DNA from: Blautia parvula
GTDB taxonomy: Bacteria; Bacillota; Clostridia; Lachnospirales; Lachnospiraceae
Direction of reading: 5' to 3'
DNA length: 64,000 bases
NCBI RefSeq assembly: GCF_020215665.1
Contig: NZ_CP084061.1
Coordinates: 930,001 to 994,000 of the forward strand
The notes under the pieces are model-generated. The model was not told where the DNA came from and searched no databases. It was given only the letters and a program-made list of their open reading frames with translations. This document shows positions 17,730 through 26,188 of the stretch, in pieces. A program made the position numbers and the translations under genes. Numbering within the stretch: the stretch's first letter is position 1; every line of letters begins with the position of its first letter.

Positions 17730-18299
17730 ATGAGAGAGAAAATAAAACTATGGCTGTGGCTGGCCTGTATCAATCTGTTTATCAGCGCCTTTACCTTTGG
17801 AGGCGGATATGTGGTCGTGCCCATGATAAGAAAATATTTTGTTGAGAAAAAGCATCTGTTTGATGAGGAGGAGCTGATCCGCATGGCTGCCATTGCCCAG
17901 TCCACCCCGGGGGCGATCGCAGTCAATATGGCTTCTCTGGCGGGATACCGGGCGGCAGGGATGGTAGGGCTTGTCATCAGCGGTATCTGCTCTGTTATTC
18001 CGCCTCTGGTCATTTTATCGGTCGTCTCAAAATGGTATGCGGCGGTGGCAGCCAATACCGTCATAGCTGCTGTACTGAAAGGAATGCAGGCAGGTGTTGC
18101 CGCTCTTATTGTGGATTTTGTGGTGGATATGACACGGGCGGTGCTGAAGGAGCGTTCGCCGCTTTTGAGTACCATGACCGCTGTGGTATTTGCCATAAGC
18201 TTTCTGACAGATACCAATATTGCGGTGATACTGCTGGTGTGCTGCGGCCTTTGTGCCGGGCGTGTATGGTTCCGGAAGAGGGGTGAGATATATGGGTAG
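17730..18299 (+). CDS. Chromate transporter family, first half (ChrA-like)
   Basis: A 189-residue membrane protein with the CHR motif FTFGGGYVVVPMI near residue 22 and STPGAIAVNMASLAGYR near 65. Split CHR proteins of about 190 residues are encoded in pairs with opposite topology and act together. The physiological substrate may not be chromate. It overlaps the second half by 8 bases. Confidence 0.85.
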   Translation: MREKIKLWLWLACINLFISAFTFGGGYVVVPMIRKYFVEKKHLFDEEELIRMAAIAQSTPGAIAVNMASLAGYRAAGMVGLVISGICSVIPPLVILSVVSKWYAAVAANTVIAAVLKGMQAGVAALIVDFVVDMTRAVLKERSPLLSTMTAVVFAISFLTDTNIAVILLVCCGLCAGRVWFRKRGEIYG

Positions 18300-18855
18300 A
18301 CTTCTGCAGCTTGCAGTGACATTTTTCCAGATTGGGCTTTTCAGTATCGGAGGCGGCTATGCCATCATTCCGCTCATACAGGAACAGGTGGTAGAGCGGT
18401 TCGCATGGGTTTCCCAGAAGACATTTACTGATATCATCACCATATCCCAGATGACACCGGGACCCCTGGCTGTAAATACATCCACATTTATCGGCATACA
18501 GATAGCCGGTATACCGGGAGCGGTTCTGGCAACCTTTGGGTGCGTGATTTCCGGCATCAGCATTTCCGCCTTTTTGTACCGGCTGTTTCAGCGCTATCAT
18601 AAATCAGAGTATATTATGGAGATACTAAACGGACTGAAGGCGGCTTCTCTGGGACTGATCATCTCTGCCGCCCTGACCATCCTTCTTCTGTCCTTTACCG
18701 GTACATCAGTTATATCAGAAATAAAAACAGCGGACTGGACAGCAGCGGTAATCTTTCTGTGTTCCTTTTTCGTGCTGCGCAAATGGAAGGCAAACCCCGT
18801 AGCAGTCATGATCGGAACGGGAATCGTGGGAGGCGTAATCTATACACTTTTCTAA
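18292..18855 (+). CDS. Chromate transporter family, second half (ChrA-like)
   Basis: A 187-residue partner of the preceding protein, with matching motifs FSIGGGYAIIPLI and MTPGPLAVNTSTFIG and about five hydrophobic segments. The ATG at 18292 was preferred to one at 18253 because AGAGGGGTGAG precedes it and the overlap with the upstream stop is short. The pair probably forms one anion transporter. Confidence 0.85.
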   Translation: MGRLLQLAVTFFQIGLFSIGGGYAIIPLIQEQVVERFAWVSQKTFTDIITISQMTPGPLAVNTSTFIGIQIAGIPGAVLATFGCVISGISISAFLYRLFQRYHKSEYIMEILNGLKAASLGLIISAALTILLLSFTGTSVISEIKTADWTAAVIFLCSFFVLRKWKANPVAVMIGTGIVGGVIYTLF

Positions 18856-18894
18856 TGCCGGGAAGAATTTTCAGACACACGCTGACGCAAGTAT

Positions 18895-19028
18895 GATATA
18901 ATGACAGCAACGAGCCAAGTGGGAGCTCGCTCACATTTGGCGACTGCGACAAGATCGTGATGCAATCACGATATAATGACAGCAACGAGCCAAGTGGGAG
19001 CCTGCTCACATTTGGCGACTGCGACAAG
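18895..19028. repeat. Tandem structured repeat, two 59-bp copies
   Basis: Copies at 18895-18953 and 18970-19028 differ at two adjacent bases (GAGCTCG versus GAGCCTG). They are separated by a 16-bp spacer that contributes to a perfect 8-bp inverted repeat, ATCGTGAT-gca-ATCACGAT (18954-18972). Each copy holds a foldback, GCCAAGTG with CACATTTGGC, around a GAGC/GCTC core, and starts with GATATAATGACAG. It lies between the ChrA pair and the FAD protein gene, ending 22 bases before that start codon. Confidence 0.85.
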
Positions 19029-19049
19029 CGTTAGCAAGGGAGGCAGAAT

Positions 19050-20501
19050 ATGGATAAAAATTATGATGTGATCATTATCGGCGCAGGCCCTTCGGGAATC
19101 TTCTGTGCCTATGAATTAAAGCGCCAAAATCCGCGGCTCAAGGTCCTGATGATCGAAAAGGGAAGATGCATAGAAAAACGCCGCTGTCCCAAACGGACCA
19201 CCAATGTCTGCGCAGGCTGCAAACCCTGCTCCATCACAACAGGGTTTGCCGGAGCAGGGGCATTTTCAGACGGTAAGCTCTCCCTGTCACCGGATGTGGG
19301 CGGCACGCTGCCGGAAATCCTGGGCTATGAAAAGGCGGAGAAGCTGATCCATGAGGCGGATGAGATCTACCTGAAGTTCGGAGCGGACAGGAAGGTATAC
19401 GGAATAGATGACCAGGCAGCCATATGGGATATCCGTACAAAAGCCATCCGCGCCAATTTAAAGCTTATAGAATGCCCCATCCGCCATCTGGGTACAGAGG
19501 AAGGCTATAAGATCTATACACGCCTGCAGGAGCATCTTCTGGCGGAAGGCGTGGAAATTCTGTTTATGACCATGGTAAAGGATATTCTCATTGAGGACGG
19601 GAAAGTAAAAGGTGTGGTGACAGACAAACAGGAGACCTTTTACGCGCCCCAGATCGCAGCCGGTGTTGGCCGGGAAGGTTCGGAGTGGTTTGCAGGTGTC
19701 TGCAGCGGACATCACATAGAGACGAGAAACGGTACCGTGGATGTGGGTGTCCGTGTGGAAGTCCGGGATGAGATCATGAAGGAATTAAATGAAAAGCTGT
19801 ACGAAGCGAAACTGGTCTACTATACCCCAACCTTTGATGACAAGGTGAGGGTTTTCTGTACAAACCCCTCCGGTGAAGTTTCAGCGGAATACTATGAGAA
19901 CGGCCTGGCCGTGGTCAATGGTCATGCGTACAAATCCAAGGACAAAAAGACGCACAACACAAACTTTGCCCTGCTGGTTTCCAAGAATTTCACAGAGCCT
20001 TTCCGCTCTCCCATCGAGTACGGCAAGCACATTGCACAGCTCGGCAACATGTTAAGTGACGGAAAAATCCTGCTGCAGAGATACGGAGACTTTAAGAGAG
20101 GCAGGAGAACGACCGCTGAGAGGCTTACAAGAAACAATATTATCCCCACACTGAAGGATGCGGTTCCCGGGGATTTATCTCTGGTACTTCCCCACAGGAT
20201 CATGGTGGCAGTGGTGGAGATGATCGAGGCGCTGGATAAGGTGACACCGGGGATTGCAAGCGATGAGACTCTGCTCTATGGGGTGGAAGTCAAATTCTAT
20301 TCCAACAAAGTCCTGGTCAACACAGAATTTGAGACAAATATCAAAGGGCTGCGTTCCATGGGAGACGGCGCATCCATTACAAGAGGACTGATGCAGGCAT
20401 CTGCCAACGGTCTGAGTACAGCGCGTGCCATATTAAAGACATTTGGGGAGCAGCAGGAAGGAGACAGGGCCAATGATGAGACTTCTGATCGCGGAAGATG
20501 A
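19050..20501 (+). CDS. FAD-dependent oxidoreductase (COG2509-like)
   Basis: A 483-residue flavoprotein with the dinucleotide-binding motif IIGAGPSGIFCAYEL at the N-terminus and a cysteine-rich segment RCPKRTTNVCAGCKPC near residues 46-61. That Cys cluster could be structural or bind a metal. The GDGASITRGLMQASANG ending is typical of the second FAD contact in this group of uncharacterised dehydrogenases. Ribosome binding site GGGAGG. Its last 29 bases overlap the next regulator gene. The substrate is unknown. Confidence 0.8.
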   Translation: MDKNYDVIIIGAGPSGIFCAYELKRQNPRLKVLMIEKGRCIEKRRCPKRTTNVCAGCKPCSITTGFAGAGAFSDGKLSLSPDVGGTLPEILGYEKAEKLIHEADEIYLKFGADRKVYGIDDQAAIWDIRTKAIRANLKLIECPIRHLGTEEGYKIYTRLQEHLLAEGVEILFMTMVKDILIEDGKVKGVVTDKQETFYAPQIAAGVGREGSEWFAGVCSGHHIETRNGTVDVGVRVEVRDEIMKELNEKLYEAKLVYYTPTFDDKVRVFCTNPSGEVSAEYYENGLAVVNGHAYKSKDKKTHNTNFALLVSKNFTEPFRSPIEYGKHIAQLGNMLSDGKILLQRYGDFKRGRRTTAERLTRNNIIPTLKDAVPGDLSLVLPHRIMVAVVEMIEALDKVTPGIASDETLLYGVEVKFYSNKVLVNTEFETNIKGLRSMGDGASITRGLMQASANGLSTARAILKTFGEQQEGDRANDETSDRGR

Positions 20502-21141
20502 TGAGGTGCTCAGAAGAGAGTTGTCCAGGGACCTGGAAAGCCATGGATATGAGACGGCGGTGCCTGAGCGCTTTGAAGATGTGGAGGATATTGTAAAAGA
20601 AGGGAAGGTCCATCTCGTTCTCCTGGATGTAACGCTTCCGGGAAGGGACGGATATGAGATATGCAGAAGTATCCGGCGCTTTTCCAGAATCCCCATTCTC
20701 TTTCTGACCAGCAGGGATACGGATATGGATGAGCTGTACGGCATGACCATGGGCGGGGATGACTTTGTCCGCAAGCCTTATAAAATGCCCATACTGCTTG
20801 CCAGAATTGAAGCCCTTATTCGCCGCAGCTACCCGGATGCGGGGACAGAGAGAGAAATCCTGTGGCAGGACTTCCGCTTACTGCCCGCCAAGGGAAAACT
20901 GTGCAGGGGAGAGCGGGAGGTCATACTGACCAGGCAGGAGACACTTCTCTTATCCTGCCTTTTTGCCCGTCCCGGTGAAGTGATCCGGAGAGTGGATTTT
21001 ATAGAGGAGCTGTGGGACAACCAGGTTTTTATTGATGACAATACGCTCAGCGTCCATATGACCCGGCTCAGAGGGAAATTAAAGGAACTGGACGCAGGAG
21101 ACCTGATCGTTACCCGGTACGGGCAGGGGTATTTGATATGA
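20473..21141 (+). CDS. BceR-like response regulator
   Basis: A 222-residue OmpR-class regulator: EDDEVLRREL, phospho-Asp in LLDVTLPGRDG, Lys in VRKPY, and a winged helix ending YGQGYLI. The GGDDFVRKPY form is typical of BceR-type regulators that control peptide-antibiotic ABC transporters. AAGGAG lies about 10 bases before the ATG at 20473. Its stop overlaps the kinase start (ATGA). It heads the first of two Bce-type modules in the window. Confidence 0.9.
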   Translation: MMRLLIAEDDEVLRRELSRDLESHGYETAVPERFEDVEDIVKEGKVHLVLLDVTLPGRDGYEICRSIRRFSRIPILFLTSRDTDMDELYGMTMGGDDFVRKPYKMPILLARIEALIRRSYPDAGTEREILWQDFRLLPAKGKLCRGEREVILTRQETLLLSCLFARPGEVIRRVDFIEELWDNQVFIDDNTLSVHMTRLRGKLKELDAGDLIVTRYGQGYLI

Positions 21142-22148
21142 GCGGGCGTATGTATTGGCGGCAGCAGGCAGTACCTGTATTGGTGCAGGTGCTCTGCCTG
21201 TGTGCTGCCTCTTTGTATCTGCGGGCCCTTGGTCTTACATGGCTGCAGCTCATCCCTCTTGCAGGGGCCTATATGGGTGGTATTGTGCTGTGGAACCTGC
21301 TGCATTTTTTGAGAAAACGAAAGTATTTTCATAAAATGGCAGTTTTAATGGAAAGCCTGGATAAAAAGTATCTCTTTCCCATGGTATGGAAGGATGCGGA
21401 TACCTGGGAGGAGGCAGGCTATTACTGTCTGATGAAAGAATGTACGAAATCCATGCTGGAGGAGACAGAGGAGGCCCAAAGGCTGCAAAAGGAATACCGG
21501 GAACGGCTGGAAACCTTTGTCCATGATATGAAGCAGCCTATTTCTGTAGTCTCTCTCATTGCGGGAAGGGAAAAGACGCAGGATAACAGGGCCATACTTC
21601 TGGAACTGGAAAAAATGAACCACCTCTCAGAGCAGATCCTGTATTTCGGGCGCAGTGAAAGCTCCCACTCGGACTTTCGGATACAGAAGGTGGATACAGG
21701 GGCGGTAATCCGGGAGTGCCTGTCCATGAACAAGCAGCTTCTGATACAAAACCGGGTTTCTCTGGATATTCCGGAGGACATACCAAAAGTCTATGCAGAT
21801 GAGAAGGCACTTTTATTTGTTTTAAACCAGATCGTTTACAATGCGGTCACTTATAAAAAGGCAGGGGAGGTTCCCAAAATAGCCTTCTCCTTTCTCGCCG
21901 CCGGAGACAATAAGCTGCTCCTGCACATCCGGGATAACGGCTGCGGCATTTCTTCGGAAGACCTGCCCAGGGTTTTTGAGAAAGGATTTACAGGAAAAAA
22001 CGGCAGGGAGAATCGCCGCTCTACAGGTATGGGGCTTTATCTGTGTAAAAAAATATGTGACGGGCTCGGCATTGGCCTTAGTGTCTGTTCCGAGGAAGGG
22101 GTCTATACCCGGTTCACCATCTGCCTTTCGATTCTTACGGAAAAGTAA
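21138..22148 (+). CDS. BceS-like intramembrane-sensing histidine kinase
   Basis: A 336-residue kinase with two N-terminal hydrophobic segments (about residues 10-60) and almost no external loop, as in BceS. The H-box is FVHDMKQPISVV, an unusual form with Lys-Gln after His-Asp-Met. The N-box is NQIVYNA and the G-box STGMGLYLCKKIC. Such kinases do not bind peptide themselves but read the state of the partner ABC transporter. The stop overlaps a BceR-type palindrome. Confidence 0.9.
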   Translation: MSGRMYWRQQAVPVLVQVLCLCAASLYLRALGLTWLQLIPLAGAYMGGIVLWNLLHFLRKRKYFHKMAVLMESLDKKYLFPMVWKDADTWEEAGYYCLMKECTKSMLEETEEAQRLQKEYRERLETFVHDMKQPISVVSLIAGREKTQDNRAILLELEKMNHLSEQILYFGRSESSHSDFRIQKVDTGAVIRECLSMNKQLLIQNRVSLDIPEDIPKVYADEKALLFVLNQIVYNAVTYKKAGEVPKIAFSFLAAGDNKLLLHIRDNGCGISSEDLPRVFEKGFTGKNGRENRRSTGMGLYLCKKICDGLGIGLSVCSEEGVYTRFTICLSILTEK

Positions 22149-22193
22149 GATTTCCGCAAGAATGTAAGATACATTGAAAAAAGCAGATATGAT
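22135..22193 (+). promoter_or_regulatory. Putative BceR-type box and promoter of module 1
   Basis: TTAC-N6-GTAA (22135-22148) has the same length and arms as the consensus-like box before module 2. A second palindrome AATGTA-aga-TACATT is at 22161-22175, and a -10 TATGAT is at 22188-22193. The likely function is activation of the ABC genes by the module's response regulator. Which palindrome is used is uncertain. Confidence 0.45.
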
Positions 22194-22216
22194 ATTCTGT
22201 ACCTGAGGTGATAAAT

Positions 22217-22984
22217 ATGGAACCATTACTGAATATTACACACGTCTCCAAATATTATGGGGAGAACGCAAATGTGACCAAGGCATTGGATGATGTCTGC
22301 TTTACGGTGGAACCCGGCGAATTTGTGGGGATTATGGGGGCCAGCGGCTCCGGAAAGACCACCATGCTCCAGTGTATCTCCACACTGGATGAGCCAACCG
22401 GCGGACAGATCCTGCTGGACAAAAAAGATATTACAAAGCTGACAGAGCGGGAGATCGCGCATTTCAGAAGCAAAAACCTGGGCTTTGTATTCCAGGAGTA
22501 CAATCTTCTGGATACCCTGACTTTGGGGGAGAACATTGAACTGGCCCTGACCATACGCAGAGCGCCGAAGGAAGAGATCGGAAAGAAGGTGGAGGCGGTT
22601 GCCGGCAAGCTGGGAATCCTCTCTGAGCTGAACAAATTCCCCTATGAGGTTTCCGGAGGACAGAAGCAGCGCTGTGCCTGTGCCAGAGCCCTGGTCAATG
22701 AACCACGCCTGCTGCTGGCAGATGAGCCTACCGGGGCCCTGGATTCCGCATCCAGCGCCATGCTTTTGGAGACCATGGAGGAACTGAACCGGGATATGGG
22801 GATCACGATCCTCATGGTTACCCACGATGCATTTACAGCCAGCCACTGCAGCAGGATCCTTTTCCTTCGGGACGGGCGGATCTTCACAGAGATGCGGAAG
22901 GGGAAAAAAGACAGAAAAGCATTCTTCCAGGAAATCCTGGATGTGATGTCCATGTTAGGCGGTGATGTTGCCCATGTACGCTAA
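22217..22984 (+). CDS. BceA-like ABC transporter ATPase
   Basis: A 255-residue ATPase of the MacB/LolD/BceA type: Walker A GASGSGKTT, signature VSGGQKQRCACARAL, Walker B LLLADEPTGALD, with the FVFQEYNLLDTLT Q-loop common in BceA. Start 22217 follows GAGGTG with 6-base spacing. It should power the adjacent large permease to remove peptide antibiotics such as bacitracin-like agents from their lipid targets. Confidence 0.92.
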   Translation: MEPLLNITHVSKYYGENANVTKALDDVCFTVEPGEFVGIMGASGSGKTTMLQCISTLDEPTGGQILLDKKDITKLTEREIAHFRSKNLGFVFQEYNLLDTLTLGENIELALTIRRAPKEEIGKKVEAVAGKLGILSELNKFPYEVSGGQKQRCACARALVNEPRLLLADEPTGALDSASSAMLLETMEELNRDMGITILMVTHDAFTASHCSRILFLRDGRIFTEMRKGKKDRKAFFQEILDVMSMLGGDVAHVR

Positions 22985-25013
22985 ACTGGCTATACGAAAT
23001 GTAAAACGGAGTATGGGGGACTATGCCATCTATGTGCTGACCCTTGTCCTGAGCATCACCCTGATCTTTGCCTATAACTCCCTGCTGTTTTCCGATGCCA
23101 TAAATTCCTTCAGCAAGCTGATGCGGCCTATGATGTCCATTCTCGTATGCGTGACGGTGATGGTGGTGCTGATTCTGGGATGGCTGATCACTTACATCAC
23201 TCATTTTATCTTTGAGCAGAGAAGCCGGGAATTTGCCTGTTATATGACCATGGGGATGGAGCGTCCGGCCATGAGCCGCCTTTTTCTCATTGAACAGCTT
23301 TTGATCGGCAGTGCGGCGCTGGCAGCAGGCATTCTGCTGGGAAATGTCTTTTATCTGGCACTTAGCCAGGTGATTTTTAAAATGTTTGACAGATCCTATT
23401 ATATGGACCTGTCCTTTCAGTTCCCGGCGATTGGTCTGACAGTCCTGTGCTTTTTTCTTATGTTTGTATTCTGCCTTTTCAAGCAGAACCGGATTCTTAA
23501 AAAAGTGAAAATAAAGGAACTGATGAATTACAGCAGGCAGAATGAAGGCGGAGGGGCAAAAAGCGGAAAACACATCCGATTAAAAATGACAGGAGCCGTG
23601 GCCCTGGGATTACTGGGCCTGATTTGTCTGTATGTGGCGTTTACTGTAAGAATTGATGTATTTTCAGGCTTTGCCAACATGTTTCTTATGGCAGCAGGTA
23701 TTATTCTGCAGGGGGCAAGTCTTATGCTTTTTTACCGGCATCTTGCCAACTGGATACTGCTTCGGTATAAAAAGAGCAGAAAGAGGCTGCATCATCTCAA
23801 TATCTTTTTCTACCGCCAGCTTACGGCCCGTCTGAACACCAACGGCAGACAGTTGGGGGTCCTATCCATTTTGCTGCTGTTCACCTTTATGGGGCTGGGA
23901 GGCGCCTCCTTTATGGCAAATGCCTATGAGGACGCCCTGGAGAAAACGGTGCCCTTTGACGTGGAAGTTACACAGCATTACGGCAGACTGGATGCAGAGA
24001 CATGCCGGAGTTTTGTGGGAAAACACAGCGAGATTACAGAAGACCTGGCCTATGACATCTATCAGATGGAGGACAGCACCATCATCGTGGAAATGCTCGG
24101 CCGCAAGCAGGAGGAAGTGGAGGGATTCGAGGATTGGGCGGCGGAGACCAATATGGACCGCTGCATTCGATTATCGGATTACAACAAACTCAGGGAACTG
24201 CTCGGGAAGAAGCCCATCTCTCTTTCTGAGGATGAATACGCGATCCAGACCCAGGAAACCTATTATAAAAAGAAGCTGGAGAAGGCAGAACGCACCCTTT
24301 TAACAGGGGGCAGAAAATACCGTCTAAGCGAAGTGCTGGAAGGGCCTTTTGCGCAGGCTAATATGAATGAGAGCGGATTCGGCACGAGCACTATTCTGAT
24401 TCTGCCGGATGCTGCCTGTGCTTCCATGACACATTCCAGAGGATGTTATGTGGCAATGGTAAAGGACAGAGAGGACACGGATTATCAGGATGCCCTTCAG
24501 AAAACCATAGAAAAGACCGCAGGCCACGACGGCCCCAGCTTTATTATGGCGTGTACCTATAAAGGCCAGAAGCAGGAGCTGCAGTCTATCTATATGATGA
24601 CAGCCTTCATCTGCTGTTATGCTGCATTTATCTGCATCTTTATCTGTGCCACAATTCTGGCAGTACAGCTTTTGAGCAGCAGCAGGAAATACCGTTATCA
24701 GTATGACCAGTTAAGAAGAATGGGGACCACAGACACCGAGATCCGAAAACTTACGGTAAGGCAGAGCGCCGTGTATTTCTTTCTTCCCATGGCACTTCCC
24801 CTGTTTTTCCTGTTTCTCTATATGGCCGGCATCGGTTTGGCCTTTCCGGTTCAGCGTAGTATGCTCATTGCCTCCTTTGGGGCAGCAGTGGCGATCTTTC
24901 TGGTGGTGTACGGGTGTTATCTGCTGGTCACCTGTCTGCAGTACCAGAAAAATGTGCTGAAAGGCACAAAGCAGTACCACCTCCGTGATTTTGTTCTGAA
25001 TGACAGGAAATAG
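22974..25013 (+). CDS. BceB-like ABC permease
   Basis: A 679-residue permease of the ten-segment BceB plan. Four segments lie in the first 200 residues, two further pairs follow, and a large external domain of about 200 residues (about 325-535) precedes the last three segments. This external domain is the presumed peptide sensor. The start is ambiguous among GTG 22962, ATG 22965 and ATG 22974. I prefer 22974 (MYAKLAIRNVKRS) from ribosome-site spacing and from the parallel module at 51.7-53.7 kb. Confidence 0.88.
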   Translation: MYAKLAIRNVKRSMGDYAIYVLTLVLSITLIFAYNSLLFSDAINSFSKLMRPMMSILVCVTVMVVLILGWLITYITHFIFEQRSREFACYMTMGMERPAMSRLFLIEQLLIGSAALAAGILLGNVFYLALSQVIFKMFDRSYYMDLSFQFPAIGLTVLCFFLMFVFCLFKQNRILKKVKIKELMNYSRQNEGGGAKSGKHIRLKMTGAVALGLLGLICLYVAFTVRIDVFSGFANMFLMAAGIILQGASLMLFYRHLANWILLRYKKSRKRLHHLNIFFYRQLTARLNTNGRQLGVLSILLLFTFMGLGGASFMANAYEDALEKTVPFDVEVTQHYGRLDAETCRSFVGKHSEITEDLAYDIYQMEDSTIIVEMLGRKQEEVEGFEDWAAETNMDRCIRLSDYNKLRELLGKKPISLSEDEYAIQTQETYYKKKLEKAERTLLTGGRKYRLSEVLEGPFAQANMNESGFGTSTILILPDAACASMTHSRGCYVAMVKDREDTDYQDALQKTIEKTAGHDGPSFIMACTYKGQKQELQSIYMMTAFICCYAAFICIFICATILAVQLLSSSRKYRYQYDQLRRMGTTDTEIRKLTVRQSAVYFFLPMALPLFFLFLYMAGIGLAFPVQRSMLIASFGAAVAIFLVVYGCYLLVTCLQYQKNVLKGTKQYHLRDFVLNDRK

Positions 25014-25090
25014 ATTGTATTTTCTGCGGAAAAAAGTTATAATGAATCTGTAGTATGTTAAATTAATGACAAACAGGAGGTATGTAAGAT

Positions 25091-26188
25091 ATGGCAAAAA
25101 TATTGAGCAGTCCCGGAAAATATGTGCAGGGCGCAGGAGAGCTGAAAAAGCTTGGCACCTATGCGGAAGGTCTTGGGAAAAACGCGCTTATATTGATCAG
25201 TAAGGGCGGCTATAAAAGAATCGGCAAAGAGATTGAGAAGAGTTTTGCGGATGCTGACTGTACCCTGTATTTCGACTATTTTAACGGGGAATGCTCCAAA
25301 AACGAGATCAACCGTCTGAAAAAGATCATGGAAGAAAAAGGCTGTGACCTGGTCATCGGTATCGGCGGAGGCAAGATTTTTGATACCGCCAAAGCTGCCG
25401 CGTATTATGAGAACACGCCGGTGATCATCTGCCCGACCATTGCCTCCACAGATGCGCCCTGCAGCGCATTGTCAGTGATCTATACAGATGAAGGGGTATT
25501 TGAGGAATACCTGTTCCTGCCAAAGAACCCGGACATGGTGCTGATGGATACAGAGGTCATCACAAAATCCCCGGTGCGCCTGACCGTAGCCGGCATGGGA
25601 GATGCCCTGGCTACATATTTTGAGGCCCGTGCCTGTGCCGCAAGCGATGCCCAGACCTGTGTAAATGGCAAATCCACAGGCGCAGCCATGGCTCTGGCAA
25701 AATTATGCTTTGACACACTGATGGAGGAAGGCGTGAAGGCTAAAATCGCTCTGGAGGCAGGTGCCTGCACAGAGGCAGTGGAAAAAGTCATTGAGGCGAA
25801 CACACTGCTCTCCGGTATCGGTTTTGAGAGCGGCGGACTTGCAGGCGCCCATGCCATCCACAACGGATTTACCGTACTGGAAGAATGCCATTCCATGTAC
25901 CACGGGGAGAAGGTGGCTTTCGGCACCATCACACAGCTTGTGCTTGAAAACATCCCTGCAGAGGAGCTGGAGATGATCATTGACTTCTGCATCGAAGTGG
26001 GCCTGCCTGTCACCCTGAAAGAGCTGGGCGTCAAAGAGGTGACTCCTGAAAAAGTCATGGCAGTGGCGGAGGCTGCCTGCGCAGAGAACGATACCCTCCA
26101 TAACATGCCTTTCCAGGTAACACCGGAGACCGTGTCCGCTGCGATCCTGGCAGCCGATGCCTATGGACGCTATTTCCTGGGAGAGTGA
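25091..26188 (+). CDS. gldA: Glycerol dehydrogenase
   Basis: A 365-residue iron-alcohol-dehydrogenase-fold enzyme converting glycerol to dihydroxyacetone with NAD. The sequence shows the nucleotide motif GIGGGKIFDTAK, TIASTDAPCSALSVIY, and zinc ligands in GMGDALATYFEAR (Asp), GLAGAHAIHNG (His) and MYHGEKVAFG (His). The length and motifs match GldA. AGGAGGT precedes the start. It stands alone, and the convergent AraC gene begins one base after its stop. Confidence 0.92.
   Translation: MAKILSSPGKYVQGAGELKKLGTYAEGLGKNALILISKGGYKRIGKEIEKSFADADCTLYFDYFNGECSKNEINRLKKIMEEKGCDLVIGIGGGKIFDTAKAAAYYENTPVIICPTIASTDAPCSALSVIYTDEGVFEEYLFLPKNPDMVLMDTEVITKSPVRLTVAGMGDALATYFEARACAASDAQTCVNGKSTGAAMALAKLCFDTLMEEGVKAKIALEAGACTEAVEKVIEANTLLSGIGFESGGLAGAHAIHNGFTVLEECHSMYHGEKVAFGTITQLVLENIPAEELEMIIDFCIEVGLPVTLKELGVKEVTPEKVMAVAEAACAENDTLHNMPFQVTPETVSAAILAADAYGRYFLGE

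Noticed and set aside
18895-19028. Two-unit repeat as a CRISPR array
   Set aside because: Only two 59-bp units with a 16-bp palindromic spacer and no cas genes. Not a CRISPR array.
22884-23573. 229-codon minus-strand frame opposite the BceB-like gene
   Set aside because: Antisense shadow, His/Gln-rich, no start signals, and the sense gene is well supported.
25480-26106. 208-codon minus-strand frame opposite gldA
   Set aside because: Ser/Ala-rich antisense shadow of a well-identified enzyme.
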